DNA of 64,000 nucleotides, taken from positions 186,001 to 250,000 of the forward strand of contig CANJMF010000001.1 in NCBI GenBank assembly GCA_947475895.1, read 5' to 3'. The notes beneath the pieces were generated by a model that saw only the letters and a list, made by a program, of their open reading frames with translations, was not told where the DNA came from and did not search any database. Below are positions 1-9,004 of the stretch, in pieces; within the stretch, counting starts at the first letter, position 1; each line of letters starts with the position of its first letter. The DNA is from Fidelibacterota bacterium. Lineage in GTDB: Bacteria > Pseudomonadota > Alphaproteobacteria > Rhodospirillales > Rhodospirillaceae. A program made the translations under genes and the position numbers.

Positions 1-58
1 CGAAAAAGAAGACGATATTTATAGGCTTAATATAGGCGCTTAAGGGCCGTTTCGCACC
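1..58. other. Window edge downstream of recF
   Basis: Short AT-richer stretch after the recF stop codon. I see no start of a further gene in it. In many alphaproteobacteria gyrB lies downstream of recF, but nothing here shows that. Confidence 0.4.
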
Positions 59-1294
59 TTACGTTGGGCGCATGTGGGAACGAATTTGCGCGTCGCCGGC
101 GGCAAGAAATTGGGCGTTTTCCCCCAAATCTTCGAACATGATCGCGTCCGTTCCCGTCATCCAGGCTTGGGCGTGCAAACTCACGATTTCAGCAAACAAG
201 GCGGCACGGCGCTGCTTGTCCAAATGGGCGACGATTTCGTCGAGCAGCAAAATGGGTGCATGGCCCCGCTTGGCGCGCTGCAACCGCGCCTGGGCCAAAA
301 GAATTGAAATCAGAAGGGCTTTTTGCTCGCCGGTCGAGCACACGGCGGCAGGTTGCCCGTGCGAAGGATGGCCAGGCGCAATCATGGCCACGCCCAAATC
401 CGAGCGGTGAGGCCCGGCGCCGCATCCGACAATGCCGCGGCGCTCGTCCCACAAGCTGCGGCGAACGGCATCTTCCACATCCACGGCCGGCATTTCCATG
501 AGCCAGGAATCAACTGCACCTACAAGTGCCAATGCAGCGGCCGGGAATGCGCCTTGCGAGACGCTCGTGCGCGCGGAAAGTTCGCGGTTCAAACGCGCCA
601 CCAAATCGCAGCGCGCGGCAGCAAGCGCCACACCGTGACGCGCCATGGTGTCCTCAAGGGCTGCAAACCACGCGGCATCACCACCGCCTTCGCGAATGAG
701 GCGCAGACGTTGGCGATAGGCATAGTCATACGCTGCCGTGCGGCCCGCATGGTCGGCGTCGAATGCCGTGACGAGGCGATCGAGAAATTTACGGCGCGAA
801 CCGGGACCATCGAGAAACAAACGGTCCATGGCGGGCGTCAGCCACACCACGCCAAAATGCTGCGCGAGCGACACCGCGCCTTTGGCGGCTTGGCCATCAA
901 TTTGAATCGTGCGCCGCTCAACCGCGCCGGCAGCAAGACCTGTCCCCACGTCGAGCCGACCCGCGGGCGTGGCAATGCTGGTCGCAACCGCCCATGGCGT
1001 TGTGTTGGCGTCACCGTCGCGCGCATGACTGCGGCCCACGTGCGCGAGGCGTGCGCCGCGAAGACCGCGACCGGGCGCAAGGAACGAAAGCGCTTCCAAC
1101 AAATTGGTTTTGCCGGCGCCATTGGGACCCGTGAGCACCACCGGGCGCGCATCCACATCGAGGCGCAAATGATGATAGGAGCGAAAGTCGGTGAGCGTCA
1201 GGCGCGTGATGCCGACACGCTTAACTTCGCCCGATGCGGTTCTTTCCGCTGCGGGGTTTTCAGATATTAGGGTGTTGGGGCGGAGCGCGTTCAC
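59..1294 (-). CDS. recF: DNA replication and repair protein RecF
   Basis: SMC-like ATPase that loads RecA at single-stranded gaps together with RecO and RecR in the cytoplasm. The protein is 411 aa. Walker A (GPNGAGKTN) lies near residues 56-64, a signature-like CSTGEQKALLISILLAQ segment near the C-terminus, and a Walker B ILLLDEIVAHLD follows. The GTG start overlaps the dnaN stop (GTGA), which implies translational coupling and supports this start, although it gives about 25 more N-terminal residues than the usual RecF start. It is third in the dnaA-dnaN-recF order. Identification is secure; only the start is open. Confidence 0.95.
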   Translation of the reverse strand: MNALRPNTLISENPAAERTASGEVKRVGITRLTLTDFRSYHHLRLDVDARPVVLTGPNGAGKTNLLEALSFLAPGRGLRGARLAHVGRSHARDGDANTTPWAVATSIATPAGRLDVGTGLAAGAVERRTIQIDGQAAKGAVSLAQHFGVVWLTPAMDRLFLDGPGSRRKFLDRLVTAFDADHAGRTAAYDYAYRQRLRLIREGGGDAAWFAALEDTMARHGVALAAARCDLVARLNRELSARTSVSQGAFPAAALALVGAVDSWLMEMPAVDVEDAVRRSLWDERRGIVGCGAGPHRSDLGVAMIAPGHPSHGQPAAVCSTGEQKALLISILLAQARLQRAKRGHAPILLLDEIVAHLDKQRRAALFAEIVSLHAQAWMTGTDAIMFEDLGENAQFLAAGDAQIRSHMRPT

Positions 1295-2409
1295 ACACGC
1301 ATCGGCATGAGAACGTACATGGCGGACCCGTCCGCCACGTCACGGATCAGCGTCGGTGAGGCTGCGTCAGCCATCGTGAAACGGGCAGCGTCGCCTTCGA
1401 TTTGCCCAAGAATTTCAAGCAAATAGCGTGAATTGAACCCAATCTCGAGCGTGCCCGAACTGTACTTGGCTTCCACTTCCTCACTGGCGCTTCCGGCTTC
1501 GGGGCTGGAGGCGGACAAGGTCACAGTGCCTTTTTCGCAGTTCATTTTGATCGAACGCGACTTCTCCGAACTGATGGCCGAAACGCGATCGACTGCATCG
1601 AACAGCGGCTTACGCTCGGCTTCGAGCACTTTGTCGTTGCCAGTCGGAATCACGCGCTCGTAATCGGGGAACGTTCCGTCGATGAGCTTCGACGTCAGCG
1701 CGACGTTGTCGAAACCGAAGCGGATTTTCGCGTCCGATACAGAAATCGTGATGTCGCTTTCGGTTTCGTCGATGAGCTTGCGCACTTCCACGACGGCTTT
1801 GCGCGGCACGATAATGCCGGGCATGGAGGCAGCCCCTTGCGGCAGCGGCAGTTCGACGCGCGCGAGGCGATGACCATCGGTGGCAACAGCGCGCAAGACC
1901 GCAACGCCGTCGCTCTTGGTGGCGTGAAGATAAATGCCGTTCAAATAATAACGCGTCTCTTCGGTGGAGATCGCAAAGCGCGTGCGGTCGATGAGTGCCC
2001 GCAAATCAGCCGCGCTGAGCTTGAAGGTGTGGCTGAAATCCGAACCCGTCATGGCCGGGAAGTCTTCGACCGGCAGACAAGCGAGATTGAAGTGCGAGCG
2101 TCCCGCCGACAGCTTGATCTGTCCGCCGTCGCCGCTTGAGGACAGTTCCACCTGCGCGCCTTCGGGCAGTTTGCGCACGATGTCATACAGCGTGTGAGCG
2201 GGCGCGGTCGTGGCGCCACCTTTGCCCACTTCGGCCGAGGTCGATTCGACGATCTCGATATCCATGTCGGTGGCATTCAGCGCGAGCTGGCCTTTGGCCG
2301 CATCGATGCGCACGTTTGAAAGGATGGGAATGGTATTACGCCGTTCCACCACGCTTTGTACGTGCCCGAGTGATTTGAGGAGCGCCGCGCGCTCAATGAT
2401 CAGTTTCAT
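1291..2409 (-). CDS. dnaN: DNA polymerase III sliding clamp, beta subunit
   Basis: Ring-shaped processivity clamp for DNA polymerase III. At 372 aa it has the normal family length. It starts MKLIIERAALLKSLGHVQSV and ends in the typical VLMPMRV tail that forms the protein-binding pocket. The three clamp domains are contiguous without gaps. It starts at ATG and overlaps recF by 4 nt. The 265-nt gap to dnaA suggests its own promoter besides read-through from dnaA. Confidence 0.97.
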   Translation of the reverse strand: MKLIIERAALLKSLGHVQSVVERRNTIPILSNVRIDAAKGQLALNATDMDIEIVESTSAEVGKGGATTAPAHTLYDIVRKLPEGAQVELSSSGDGGQIKLSAGRSHFNLACLPVEDFPAMTGSDFSHTFKLSAADLRALIDRTRFAISTEETRYYLNGIYLHATKSDGVAVLRAVATDGHRLARVELPLPQGAASMPGIIVPRKAVVEVRKLIDETESDITISVSDAKIRFGFDNVALTSKLIDGTFPDYERVIPTGNDKVLEAERKPLFDAVDRVSAISSEKSRSIKMNCEKGTVTLSASSPEAGSASEEVEAKYSSGTLEIGFNSRYLLEILGQIEGDAARFTMADAASPTLIRDVADGSAMYVLMPMRV

Positions 2410-2674
2410 GTGCCCAGAATCGGTTCTTTTGCCTAGTTGAACGCGGTCCGGAACGACGGAAAGAGTGACGGACGCACCCCTTTTTTCGACGTTTTTCCCG
2501 AGGGCAAAACGCCGCGGCCGTTACGGTTTTTGAGTATAACCAGACGGTGCTAGGCCACCTAGCAAAAAAGCCTGCGGACGGGCGCTCTAACGCCTTGGGA
2601 ATCGTTGACGATTCCAAGGTGCCATGAGGGGTCAAAAACGTCTGAAAAAAGCTTCGCGAAAAGCGCCGGTTTTT
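2410..2674. other. dnaA-dnaN intergenic region with hairpins
   Basis: 265 nt without a gene. It contains a strong imperfect inverted repeat at 2593-2619 (stem CCTTGGGAATCG / CGATTCCAAGG, one bulged G, loop TTGA). A second short hairpin, GCTAGG-CCA-CCTAGC, lies further left in dnaN-proximal sequence. On the transcribed minus strand neither stem is followed by a T-run, so I do not call an intrinsic terminator. The region probably carries the dnaN promoter and leader. Confidence 0.4.
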
Positions 2675-4102
2675 TTAGCTCTCAAGCATCCGGGTCAAAA
2701 GCTCGACGTCCTCGGCGAACGCCGTATCCGCTTTCACCAGTTCCTCGACCTTGCGCACCGCATGCATCACGGTGGTGTGGTCGCGGCCACCAAAAGCCCG
2801 GCCGATTTCCGGCAAAGAACGAGACGTCAGCTGCTTCGACAGGAACATCGCCACCTGGCGGGGCCGGGCGACGGCCCGCGAACGGCGCGCCGAGCTCATG
2901 TCGGAAACGCGGATTTTGAAGTGCTCGGCTACCCGCTTTTGGATCTCTTCCATCGTCAGGCGGCGGTCATGGGCGCGCAGAAGGTCCTGAAGCAGGTCTT
3001 GAGCCGTTTCCAGGGTCAGCGATCCGCCGACCAATTGGGCGTGAGCGACGAGACGGGTCAAAGCGCCCTCCAGCTCGCGCACGTTGGACGAAATTTTGTG
3101 GGCCAGAAATTCCTTCACCCGCTGGGGTACGACGACTCCCAGCTGCTCGGCCTTGGCGTCCAGAATGCCCAGGCGCAGCTCGAACGTCGTTGGGTGCAGA
3201 TCGGCGACGAGGCCCGAAGACAGGCGCGACCGCAGCCGGTCGCCGATTTCCTCGAGGCTTGAGGGCGATTTGTCGGCCGAAAGAACGATCTGCCGGCCCT
3301 GGTCCACCAGGGCATTGAAAGTATGGAAAAATTCCTCTTGGGTGGCATCCTTGCCGGCGATGAATTGAACATCGTCGATCATCAGGACATCGACTGAGCG
3401 AAACTGCTCTTTGAACGAAACCGTGTCTTGGTTTCGGAGCGCGCGCACAAAGCTATACATGAATTTCTCAGCCGACAAATACACGACCTTACGCGATGGC
3501 GTGCGCTGACGGATTTCCCAAGCGATCGCGTGCATCAGGTGGGTCTTGCCGAGACCGACGCCGCCATAGAGGAACAGCGGATTAAAACTCACGTCATCGG
3601 ATTCGGCGACGCGTTTAGCCGCCGCGTAAGCAAATTCGTTGGGCTTGCCGACGACGAAATTTTCGAACACGTATCGCGTATCGAGGGGCGCCGAAAGTTC
3701 GCTCCCCAAACCTTGCGACGACGCTGCCGAAGTTTGTGTTGTCGTGCGCATGGCACTTGCGGGCTTCAATGGCTGCAAGAACGCCGCACGCGCAGTCGTG
3801 ACCTGACCATCGCGGGCAGGAGCCGGCGCGGGACGGCCCGCATCTACTTTTAACGTGATTTTACGCACGGTCGGATTTTCGCCGTTCCACAGCGCGCGAA
3901 TCCGTTCGGCATAATGCGTGGTGATCCAATCGCGCATGAAGCGCGTGGGAACCGACAGCTCGACTTCGCCATCGCGCAAACCTGTTGCGACGATTGGGGT
4001 CAGCCAACTCTTAAAAGCCGACTCGCCGAATTCCTGCTTGAGACGCGTTTTAACGCGATCCCATTCAGCCTGATCGACGGCCGCTCCATCCCCTCTTTTC
4101 AA
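2675..4102 (-). CDS. dnaA: Chromosomal replication initiator DnaA
   Basis: AAA+ initiator that binds DnaA boxes and melts the origin. The protein is 475 aa. Domain I lies in residues 1-80, followed by a variable linker (about 85-140). Walker A GGVGLGKTH is at about 180-188 and Walker B VLMIDDVQF follows. The C-terminal DNA-binding domain has the signature RDHTTVMHAVRKVEEL. The likely start is TTG, with GAGGGG placed 6 nt upstream; the nearby ATG is out of frame. A rare TTG start fits a gene kept at low expression. The long leader towards rpsT carries clustered GANTC sites. Confidence 0.97.
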   Translation of the reverse strand: MKRGDGAAVDQAEWDRVKTRLKQEFGESAFKSWLTPIVATGLRDGEVELSVPTRFMRDWITTHYAERIRALWNGENPTVRKITLKVDAGRPAPAPARDGQVTTARAAFLQPLKPASAMRTTTQTSAASSQGLGSELSAPLDTRYVFENFVVGKPNEFAYAAAKRVAESDDVSFNPLFLYGGVGLGKTHLMHAIAWEIRQRTPSRKVVYLSAEKFMYSFVRALRNQDTVSFKEQFRSVDVLMIDDVQFIAGKDATQEEFFHTFNALVDQGRQIVLSADKSPSSLEEIGDRLRSRLSSGLVADLHPTTFELRLGILDAKAEQLGVVVPQRVKEFLAHKISSNVRELEGALTRLVAHAQLVGGSLTLETAQDLLQDLLRAHDRRLTMEEIQKRVAEHFKIRVSDMSSARRSRAVARPRQVAMFLSKQLTSRSLPEIGRAFGGRDHTTVMHAVRKVEELVKADTAFAEDVELLTRMLES

Positions 4103-4704
4103 CGCAATCCCCTCGAAAGCAAAAACACCAACGTCACGAAACGCAAAATTAGATCAGCCGCCGCACCCTTGCAGGTTCACCGGCAAAACGTAGACGCTGA
4201 TATTGAAAACACCCACAACCCCTGAAGCTCACTCTAACAACGTTCCGCGACAAATATCGTTGCCGCGTTCATCCCCAGTCTCATCACTTTTGCGTACGAT
4301 GTTCGCCTTCCTCAAAACGGGGGGCGAGAGCTGAGAAGAACACACCAGCCCTTTTTTTCGTCGTAGCAATCCTGATTGGTGTGCGCGCGGTTGCCACTTG
4401 AATGTGAGACGAAACGTCGCCGCGTCGATGTCGATCACTGTAGCGAGTGACACGTCTCAGACAAGGGGAAAGAGGCGATGCGTTGGAAATTATTCTCGTC
4501 GTTTTGCGCTGATTTGTTCTTGAAAAAAATCCTCGTGGCGCGGTGGTGATTCGCGGCGAAATATTCTCATACAGGCGCGTGAAGGAAACCAACGATACTG
4601 GATTCAAGGGTTTGCGCGATGCATTGAGATTGCGCATCAAATCCTTTTCATGGAGTCGTATGGGAGCCGTACCGGAGTCGCGATAAAAAAATCGAAACTG
4701 GAAA
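4103..4704. promoter_or_regulatory. Gene-free dnaA upstream region with four GANTC sites
   Basis: 602 nt between the rpsT stop and the dnaA start. Open frames here lack protein-like composition. Four GANTC sequences lie at 4548, 4601, 4653 and 4675 (two GATTC, two GAGTC), within 132 nt. This is the CcrM methylation motif of alphaproteobacteria, and about one per 256 nt is expected by chance. In Caulobacter, methylation of such a site affects dnaA transcription. I see no canonical DnaA box here, so an origin is not supported by this stretch alone. Confidence 0.5.
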
Positions 4705-4971
4705 TTAGGCCGCCAGGACTTTGATGCGCGCGGAGAGGCGCGAGATTTTGCGCGACGCGGTCTTTTTGTGAACGACGCCGCGATTGGCACCGCGCGTCAA
4801 TTCCGGCATGACTTTTTTCAACGCTTCCTGAGCCGCTTTCTTGTCGCCAGCGGCGATCGCCGTTTCGACGGCCTTCACGTAGCTGCGAATCCGATTCAAA
4901 CGCGAGTGATTGATTTCGGCCGCGCGTGCGTTACGGCGGATGCGGGTCTTGGCGGATTTATGCTGAGCCAT
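4705..4971 (-). CDS. rpsT: 30S ribosomal protein S20
   Basis: Primary 16S-rRNA-binding protein of the small subunit. The protein is 88 aa, very basic, begins [20 protein letters not shown] and contains the conserved [16 protein letters not shown] segment. Length and sequence fit S20 exactly. It sits upstream of dnaA, a common arrangement in alphaproteobacteria. A good sigma-70 promoter precedes it. Confidence 0.97.
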   Translation of the reverse strand: MAQHKSAKTRIRRNARAAEINHSRLNRIRSYVKAVETAIAAGDKKAAQEALKKVMPELTRGANRGVVHKKTASRKISRLSARIKVLAA

Positions 4972-5006
4972 ATGGGCGGTACTCGAAGTCGTTCAAATGG
5001 TTGGGA

Positions 5007-5015
5007 TGTGGATAA
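5007..5015 (-). promoter_or_regulatory. Consensus DnaA box in the rpsT leader
   Basis: TTATCCACA on the minus strand (TGTGGATAA on plus) is a perfect match to the DnaA box. It lies between the predicted rpsT transcription start (about 5021) and its start codon. It may let DnaA act on rpsT and the downstream dnaA read-through. A single box is not an origin, and chance occurrence cannot be excluded. Confidence 0.5.
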
Positions 5016-5027
5016 ATTGAAGCGCGG

Positions 5028-5056
5028 CTTATAAGAGATGGCGGAAACGCCGTCAA
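5028..5056 (-). promoter_or_regulatory. Sigma-70 promoter of rpsT
   Basis: Read on the minus strand: TTGACG, exactly 17 nt, then TATAAG. These are close matches to -35 and -10 with ideal spacing, about 57 nt upstream of the rpsT start codon. It is the cleanest housekeeping promoter I see in this part of the window. Confidence 0.75.
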
Positions 5057-5126
5057 CGCTGGAAAACCCCTTCTTGTGGCCCCTGCGGCCACCAGCCCTA
5101 ATTGTGCGCCCCCGCTCGCCTTGGCG

Positions 5127-5951
5127 CTAAGTCTGGCAGCGCGGGCAGAAAAAGGTCGAACGCCCGCCCTGCACAATGCGCTTAATCGCTGTATCGGGGT
5201 GGCGTTTACAGGGTTTTCCGGGGCGCCCGTAGACCTGCCAGCTATGTTGGAATGCGCCCAATTCCCCGGACGGCTGCTTATGGTCGCGCAGCGACGACCC
5301 ACCGGAAGCAATCGCTTCCTTTAAAACCGCTCTGATCGCCGGCACGAGTCGTTCGGCGCGCTCGCCGGGGATGGTACTGGCCTTGCGTTTGGGCGATATG
5401 CCTGCGCGATACAGACTTTCGCACGCATAAATATTGCCGACGCCCACGACGATCCGTTGGTCCAGCAGCGCGGTTTTGATGGATGTCTTCCGGCCTTTAA
5501 GCGCGGCCGAGAGCACCTCGGGGTTAAAGCGGTTGCCAAGCGGATCAGGCCCCAGGTGACGAAAGAGTTTATGGCCGTCTAGTTCGGAGACCGGCGTAAA
5601 GGTCAAAAGACCGAATCGCCGGGGGTCGTTAAAGCGCACTTCCGTTTCGTCGTCGGTCACGAAAATAACGTGGTCATGCTTTTCAAGCGGTGCGCCCTTC
5701 TTGGCAACGACCATGCGCCCCGACATCCCCAAGTGCGCGATCAGGACCAGGTCATTGTCCAAATCCATCAACACATATTTTGCGCGGCGGTGAATTTTAA
5801 GGATTCGAGCCCCGGTAACGGCAGCAACGAGACCTTTCGGAAAAGGAATCCTCAGGTCGCGTCGACGCAGGTCCAACCGCGCAATACGGCGGCCTTCCAA
5901 GACCACGGCCAGGCCGCGGCAAACTGTTTCGACTTCGGGTAGCTCCGGCAT
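5127..5951 (-). CDS. mutM: Formamidopyrimidine-DNA glycosylase MutM (Fpg)
   Basis: Removes 8-oxoguanine and FaPy lesions and nicks the abasic site. The protein is 274 aa. The catalytic N-terminus PELPEVETVCRGL is intact (P after Met, then E), and the lysine of RRAKYVLMDLD is present. The C-terminal zinc finger reads GKPCKRHPD ... GGRSTFFCPRCQ. The first ligand pair is therefore Cys-x2-His instead of the usual Cys-x2-Cys; the second pair CPRC is normal. Histidine can bind zinc, so activity is likely. It is divergent from ubiE across 59 nt. Confidence 0.96.
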   Translation of the reverse strand: MPELPEVETVCRGLAVVLEGRRIARLDLRRRDLRIPFPKGLVAAVTGARILKIHRRAKYVLMDLDNDLVLIAHLGMSGRMVVAKKGAPLEKHDHVIFVTDDETEVRFNDPRRFGLLTFTPVSELDGHKLFRHLGPDPLGNRFNPEVLSAALKGRKTSIKTALLDQRIVVGVGNIYACESLYRAGISPKRKASTIPGERAERLVPAIRAVLKEAIASGGSSLRDHKQPSGELGAFQHSWQVYGRPGKPCKRHPDTAIKRIVQGGRSTFFCPRCQT

Positions 5952-6010
5952 ATGCGCATAGAGCCATGAATGGGCTGCCGTAAGCGAGTGGTTTCGATTA
6001 TCGTCCGCTC

Positions 6011-6781
6011 ATGACGCAAGGCTCGACCTCACCCGACTCCGGCACCACGCATTTCGGCTTTCGCACTGTGGCGGAAGACGAGAAGGCCGGCATGGTGCGC
6101 GCGGTCTTCGACGCCGTCGCGCCGAAGTACGACCTCATGAACGATCTCATGAGCGCAGGCGTTCACCGTCTGTGGAAAGCCGCCATGGTTGATATGCTCG
6201 CGCCGCGGCCCGGCGAGGCCATTCTCGATATGGCCGGCGGCACCGGTGACATCGCCTTTCGCCTTTTAGATCGGATCGGGACCTCAGGGGCGCCAATCAC
6301 AGTGTGCGATATCAACGCTGCCATGCTGGGTGTTGGCCGCGACCGCGCCATCGACCGCGGCAAACTCGAGGGCCTCTCGTGGGCCTGTGCCAATGCCGAG
6401 ACGCTTCCTTATCCAGACATGACGTTCGACGCTTATACGATTGCATTCGGGTTGCGGAACGTAACGCACATCGATGTGGCGCTGGCGGAAGCCCGCCGTG
6501 TGCTGAAGCCCGGCGGACGGTTTTTATGCCTGGAATTCAGCAAGGTTGTCGTTCCCATCCTCGACAAGCTTTACGACACCTACTCGTTCAGTGTGTTGCC
6601 GTGGCTAGGACAGTTGGTGGCGGGCGACCGCGAGGCCTATAAATATCTGGCGGAAAGCATCCGCCGCTTTCCCGACCAAAATGCTTTGGCGGAACGCATG
6701 AAGGCCGTGGGCCTCACGCACGTCAAAGTGCGTAATTTGAGCGGCGGCATTGCCGCGCTTCACCTTGGCTGGCGAATCTAG
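6011..6781 (+). CDS. ubiE: Ubiquinone/menaquinone C-methyltransferase UbiE
   Basis: SAM-dependent methyltransferase that methylates the benzoquinol ring in ubiquinone synthesis. The protein is 256 aa. It carries the family motif FDAVAPKYDLMNDLMS, the SAM loop ILDMAGGTGDIAFRL and the later motif RVLKPGGRFLCLEFSK. It is first in a tight ubiE-ubiB run, with only 2 nt to the next gene, so the two are one transcription unit. Confidence 0.97.
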   Translation: MTQGSTSPDSGTTHFGFRTVAEDEKAGMVRAVFDAVAPKYDLMNDLMSAGVHRLWKAAMVDMLAPRPGEAILDMAGGTGDIAFRLLDRIGTSGAPITVCDINAAMLGVGRDRAIDRGKLEGLSWACANAETLPYPDMTFDAYTIAFGLRNVTHIDVALAEARRVLKPGGRFLCLEFSKVVVPILDKLYDTYSFSVLPWLGQLVAGDREAYKYLAESIRRFPDQNALAERMKAVGLTHVKVRNLSGGIAALHLGWRI

Positions 6782-6783
6782 CT

Positions 6784-8337
6784 TTGCGCACTTTTCGTAA
6801 TTTCTTTCGTCTTTGGGCCATTGCGCACGTTCTCGCGAAACACGACGCGTTGTTTTTGTTGGAACTGCATCCGGCCGGCGTCTCACTGTCGCGCGCCGCG
6901 CGGCGGTTTTGGTGGCCGCACAAGGACGTTGCGGCCTTGCGTCCCGGACAACGGCTGGCGTTAGCGCTTGCGGCGTTAGGGCCCACGTTCATCAAGTTCG
7001 GCCAGGCTTTATCGACGCGTGCGGATTTGCTGGGCGAAAACGTCGCGGCTGACCTCTCCGAGTTGCAAGACCGCCTACCGCCATTCCCCGCTGCCCAGGC
7101 CCGCGCGGCAATTGAAAATGATTTCGGCGCGCCGCTGAACACCCTCTATTCGTCCTTCAACGATGTGCCCGTAGCAGCAGCCTCCATCGCTCAGGTGCAC
7201 TTCGCTACCACGACCGAGGGTCGCGAAGTCGCTGTCAAAGTTCTGCGCCCTGACATTCGTGCGGCTTTTGCGCGCGACGTTGAGTTCTTGTTCTGGATCG
7301 CGGGCCTGGCCGAGCGCTATGCACCGAAACTACGGCGTCTGCGGCCGCTTGAGGGCGTCGAAGCCTTCGCCGCCACGACCCGTATGGAAATGGATCTGCG
7401 GTTCGAAGCCGCTGCCGCGCAGGAAATGGCGGAGAACTTCGCGGGCGATCCGATGTTCAAGGTGCCGACGGTCGATTGGCAACGCACGGCCGAGCATGTG
7501 CTGACGCTGGAACGCGTCTCCGGTACGCGTGTCGACGATCCCGCCGCCGTTGTGGCCGCCGGACTGGATCCTGTCGCCGTCGTGAAAACCGCCGGCGAAG
7601 CGTTCTTCAAAATGGTGTTTCGTCACGGCTTCTTTCACGCCGACATGCATCCGGGAAACCTCTTCGTCACCAACACGGGCGTGATCATCGCCATGGACTT
7701 CGGCATCATGGGGCGCGTCGACCCCGCCACGCAAAAAACCCTGGGCGAGATGCTGCTGGGGTTCCTGACGCGCGATTATATACGCGTCGCCAGAGTGCAT
7801 ATCGAAGCGGGCTTTGTGCCCGCACGTCACGCGGTCGAGGATTTCGCGCAAGCCTGCCGCAGCATTGCCGAGCCGATTCTCGGCAAAGCGATTTCCGAAA
7901 TCTCCATCGCTCGCTTGCTCGGACAGCTTTTTCAAATCACCGAAACCTTTGAAATGCAGGCACAGCCGCAATTATTGCTGCTGCAAAAAAGCATGCTGTT
8001 GGCCGAGGGCGTGGGGCGCAAGCTGGCGCCCGGCGTGAACATGTGGGAGCTCACGCGTCCTCTCATTGAGCAATGGATGCGCGAACGTTTTGGGCCGGAA
8101 GGGAAAATCGCCGACGTCGTCAGCGGCACCATCAACAGCCTTGAGAAACTTCCGCGCATTATTGATCGCGTCGACGCCGTAACCGCCGACCTCGCGCGCG
8201 ACGGATTGAAACTGCATCCCGAAACCGCACGGGCTTTGCGCGGCGAAGCTCTTGACGGACGCACCCGGTATCGGTGGTTATTATGGGCGCCGTGGCTGGC
8301 CGCGGCACTGCTTTTGGCCGCATTGGTGTTGCGATGA
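6784..8337 (+). CDS. ubiB: UbiB-family ubiquinone biosynthesis kinase-like protein
   Basis: Atypical ABC1/ADCK kinase-fold ATPase needed for ubiquinone synthesis at the inner membrane. The protein is 517 aa. The KxGQ motif is seen in PTFIKFGQALSTRADLL, a conserved lysine in REVAVKVLRP, the catalytic-loop-like GFFHADMHPGNLF and the metal motif IAMDFGIMGR. The C-terminus has one hydrophobic segment (LLWAPWLAAALLLAALVL) as membrane anchor. The start is TTG, 2 nt after the ubiE stop. The last bases overlap the next gene as ATGA. Confidence 0.95.
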   Translation: MRTFRNFFRLWAIAHVLAKHDALFLLELHPAGVSLSRAARRFWWPHKDVAALRPGQRLALALAALGPTFIKFGQALSTRADLLGENVAADLSELQDRLPPFPAAQARAAIENDFGAPLNTLYSSFNDVPVAAASIAQVHFATTTEGREVAVKVLRPDIRAAFARDVEFLFWIAGLAERYAPKLRRLRPLEGVEAFAATTRMEMDLRFEAAAAQEMAENFAGDPMFKVPTVDWQRTAEHVLTLERVSGTRVDDPAAVVAAGLDPVAVVKTAGEAFFKMVFRHGFFHADMHPGNLFVTNTGVIIAMDFGIMGRVDPATQKTLGEMLLGFLTRDYIRVARVHIEAGFVPARHAVEDFAQACRSIAEPILGKAISEISIARLLGQLFQITETFEMQAQPQLLLLQKSMLLAEGVGRKLAPGVNMWELTRPLIEQWMRERFGPEGKIADVVSGTINSLEKLPRIIDRVDAVTADLARDGLKLHPETARALRGEALDGRTRYRWLLWAPWLAAALLLAALVLR

Positions 8338-8945
8338 CAGAAACACTCACGGTGTATGGCGATTCCATTTCCGGCAATTGCCTGAAGGTAAAATACGTTG
8401 CCGATCGCTTAGGCGTTCCGTACCGCTGGATCGAAACCAGCGTCCTCAAGAAAGAAACTCGCACGCCGGAATTCCTGGCGCTGAATCCCGCCGGTCAAGT
8501 GCCCTTGGCGGTTTTGCCAGATGGGCGGCCGCTGGCGCAATCCAATGCCATCATGCTGTATCTGGCCGAAAGCAGCGATCTGATCCCGGCGGACCCCGTC
8601 GATCGCGCGCACGTGTTTCAGTGGCTGTTCTGGGAACAGTACAGTCACGAGACCGCCGTGGCCGTCCTGCGGTTTCACCGGTTTTATCTCAACAAGGCCG
8701 ACGCCGACTTGGACCCCACCTTGGTGCCCCGATCCGAGCGCGTGCTGACCATCATGAATGACCACCTTGCGCCGCGGGCCTACTTCGTCGCTGAGCGCCT
8801 GAGCCTGGCCGACATCGCTTTGGTGGCTTACACGCGCTTTGGCCACCAAGCGGGGCTGGATCTGGGCCGTTGGCCCCATGTCCGGGCCTGGGTGGTAAGG
8901 ATCGAGCAAGATTTAGGGCTTAAAACGGCCCTTCCGGCTGCCTAG
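8334..8945 (+). CDS. Glutathione S-transferase family protein
   Basis: Cytosolic GST-fold protein of 203 aa starting MTETLTVYGDSISGNC. The N-terminal thioredoxin-like domain includes the glutathione-contact motif QVPLAVLPDGRPLAQSNAI (cis-Pro and SNAI). An all-helical C-terminal domain holds the N-capping LSLADIALVAYTRF. The start was chosen at the ATG that overlaps the ubiB stop (ATGA); the in-frame upstream ATG lies inside ubiB. The substrate is unknown. Operon position suggests co-expression with quinone genes, not necessarily a shared pathway. Confidence 0.9.
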   Translation: MTETLTVYGDSISGNCLKVKYVADRLGVPYRWIETSVLKKETRTPEFLALNPAGQVPLAVLPDGRPLAQSNAIMLYLAESSDLIPADPVDRAHVFQWLFWEQYSHETAVAVLRFHRFYLNKADADLDPTLVPRSERVLTIMNDHLAPRAYFVAERLSLADIALVAYTRFGHQAGLDLGRWPHVRAWVVRIEQDLGLKTALPAA

Positions 8946-9004
8946 CGACCCTATTGGCGGCTCCTTACATAAGCTAAAGTCCCGGCGTCTTAAGGACGGA
9001 CCGC

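Noticed and set aside
4103-4704. Replication origin upstream of dnaA
   Set aside because: No DnaA-box cluster and no clear AT-rich unwinding repeat; one box in the rpsT leader is not sufficient.
4284-4790. 168-aa open frame on the minus strand between rpsT and dnaA
   Set aside because: Arg/Ser/Pro-rich shadow translation overlapping the end of rpsT, with no domain-like pattern.
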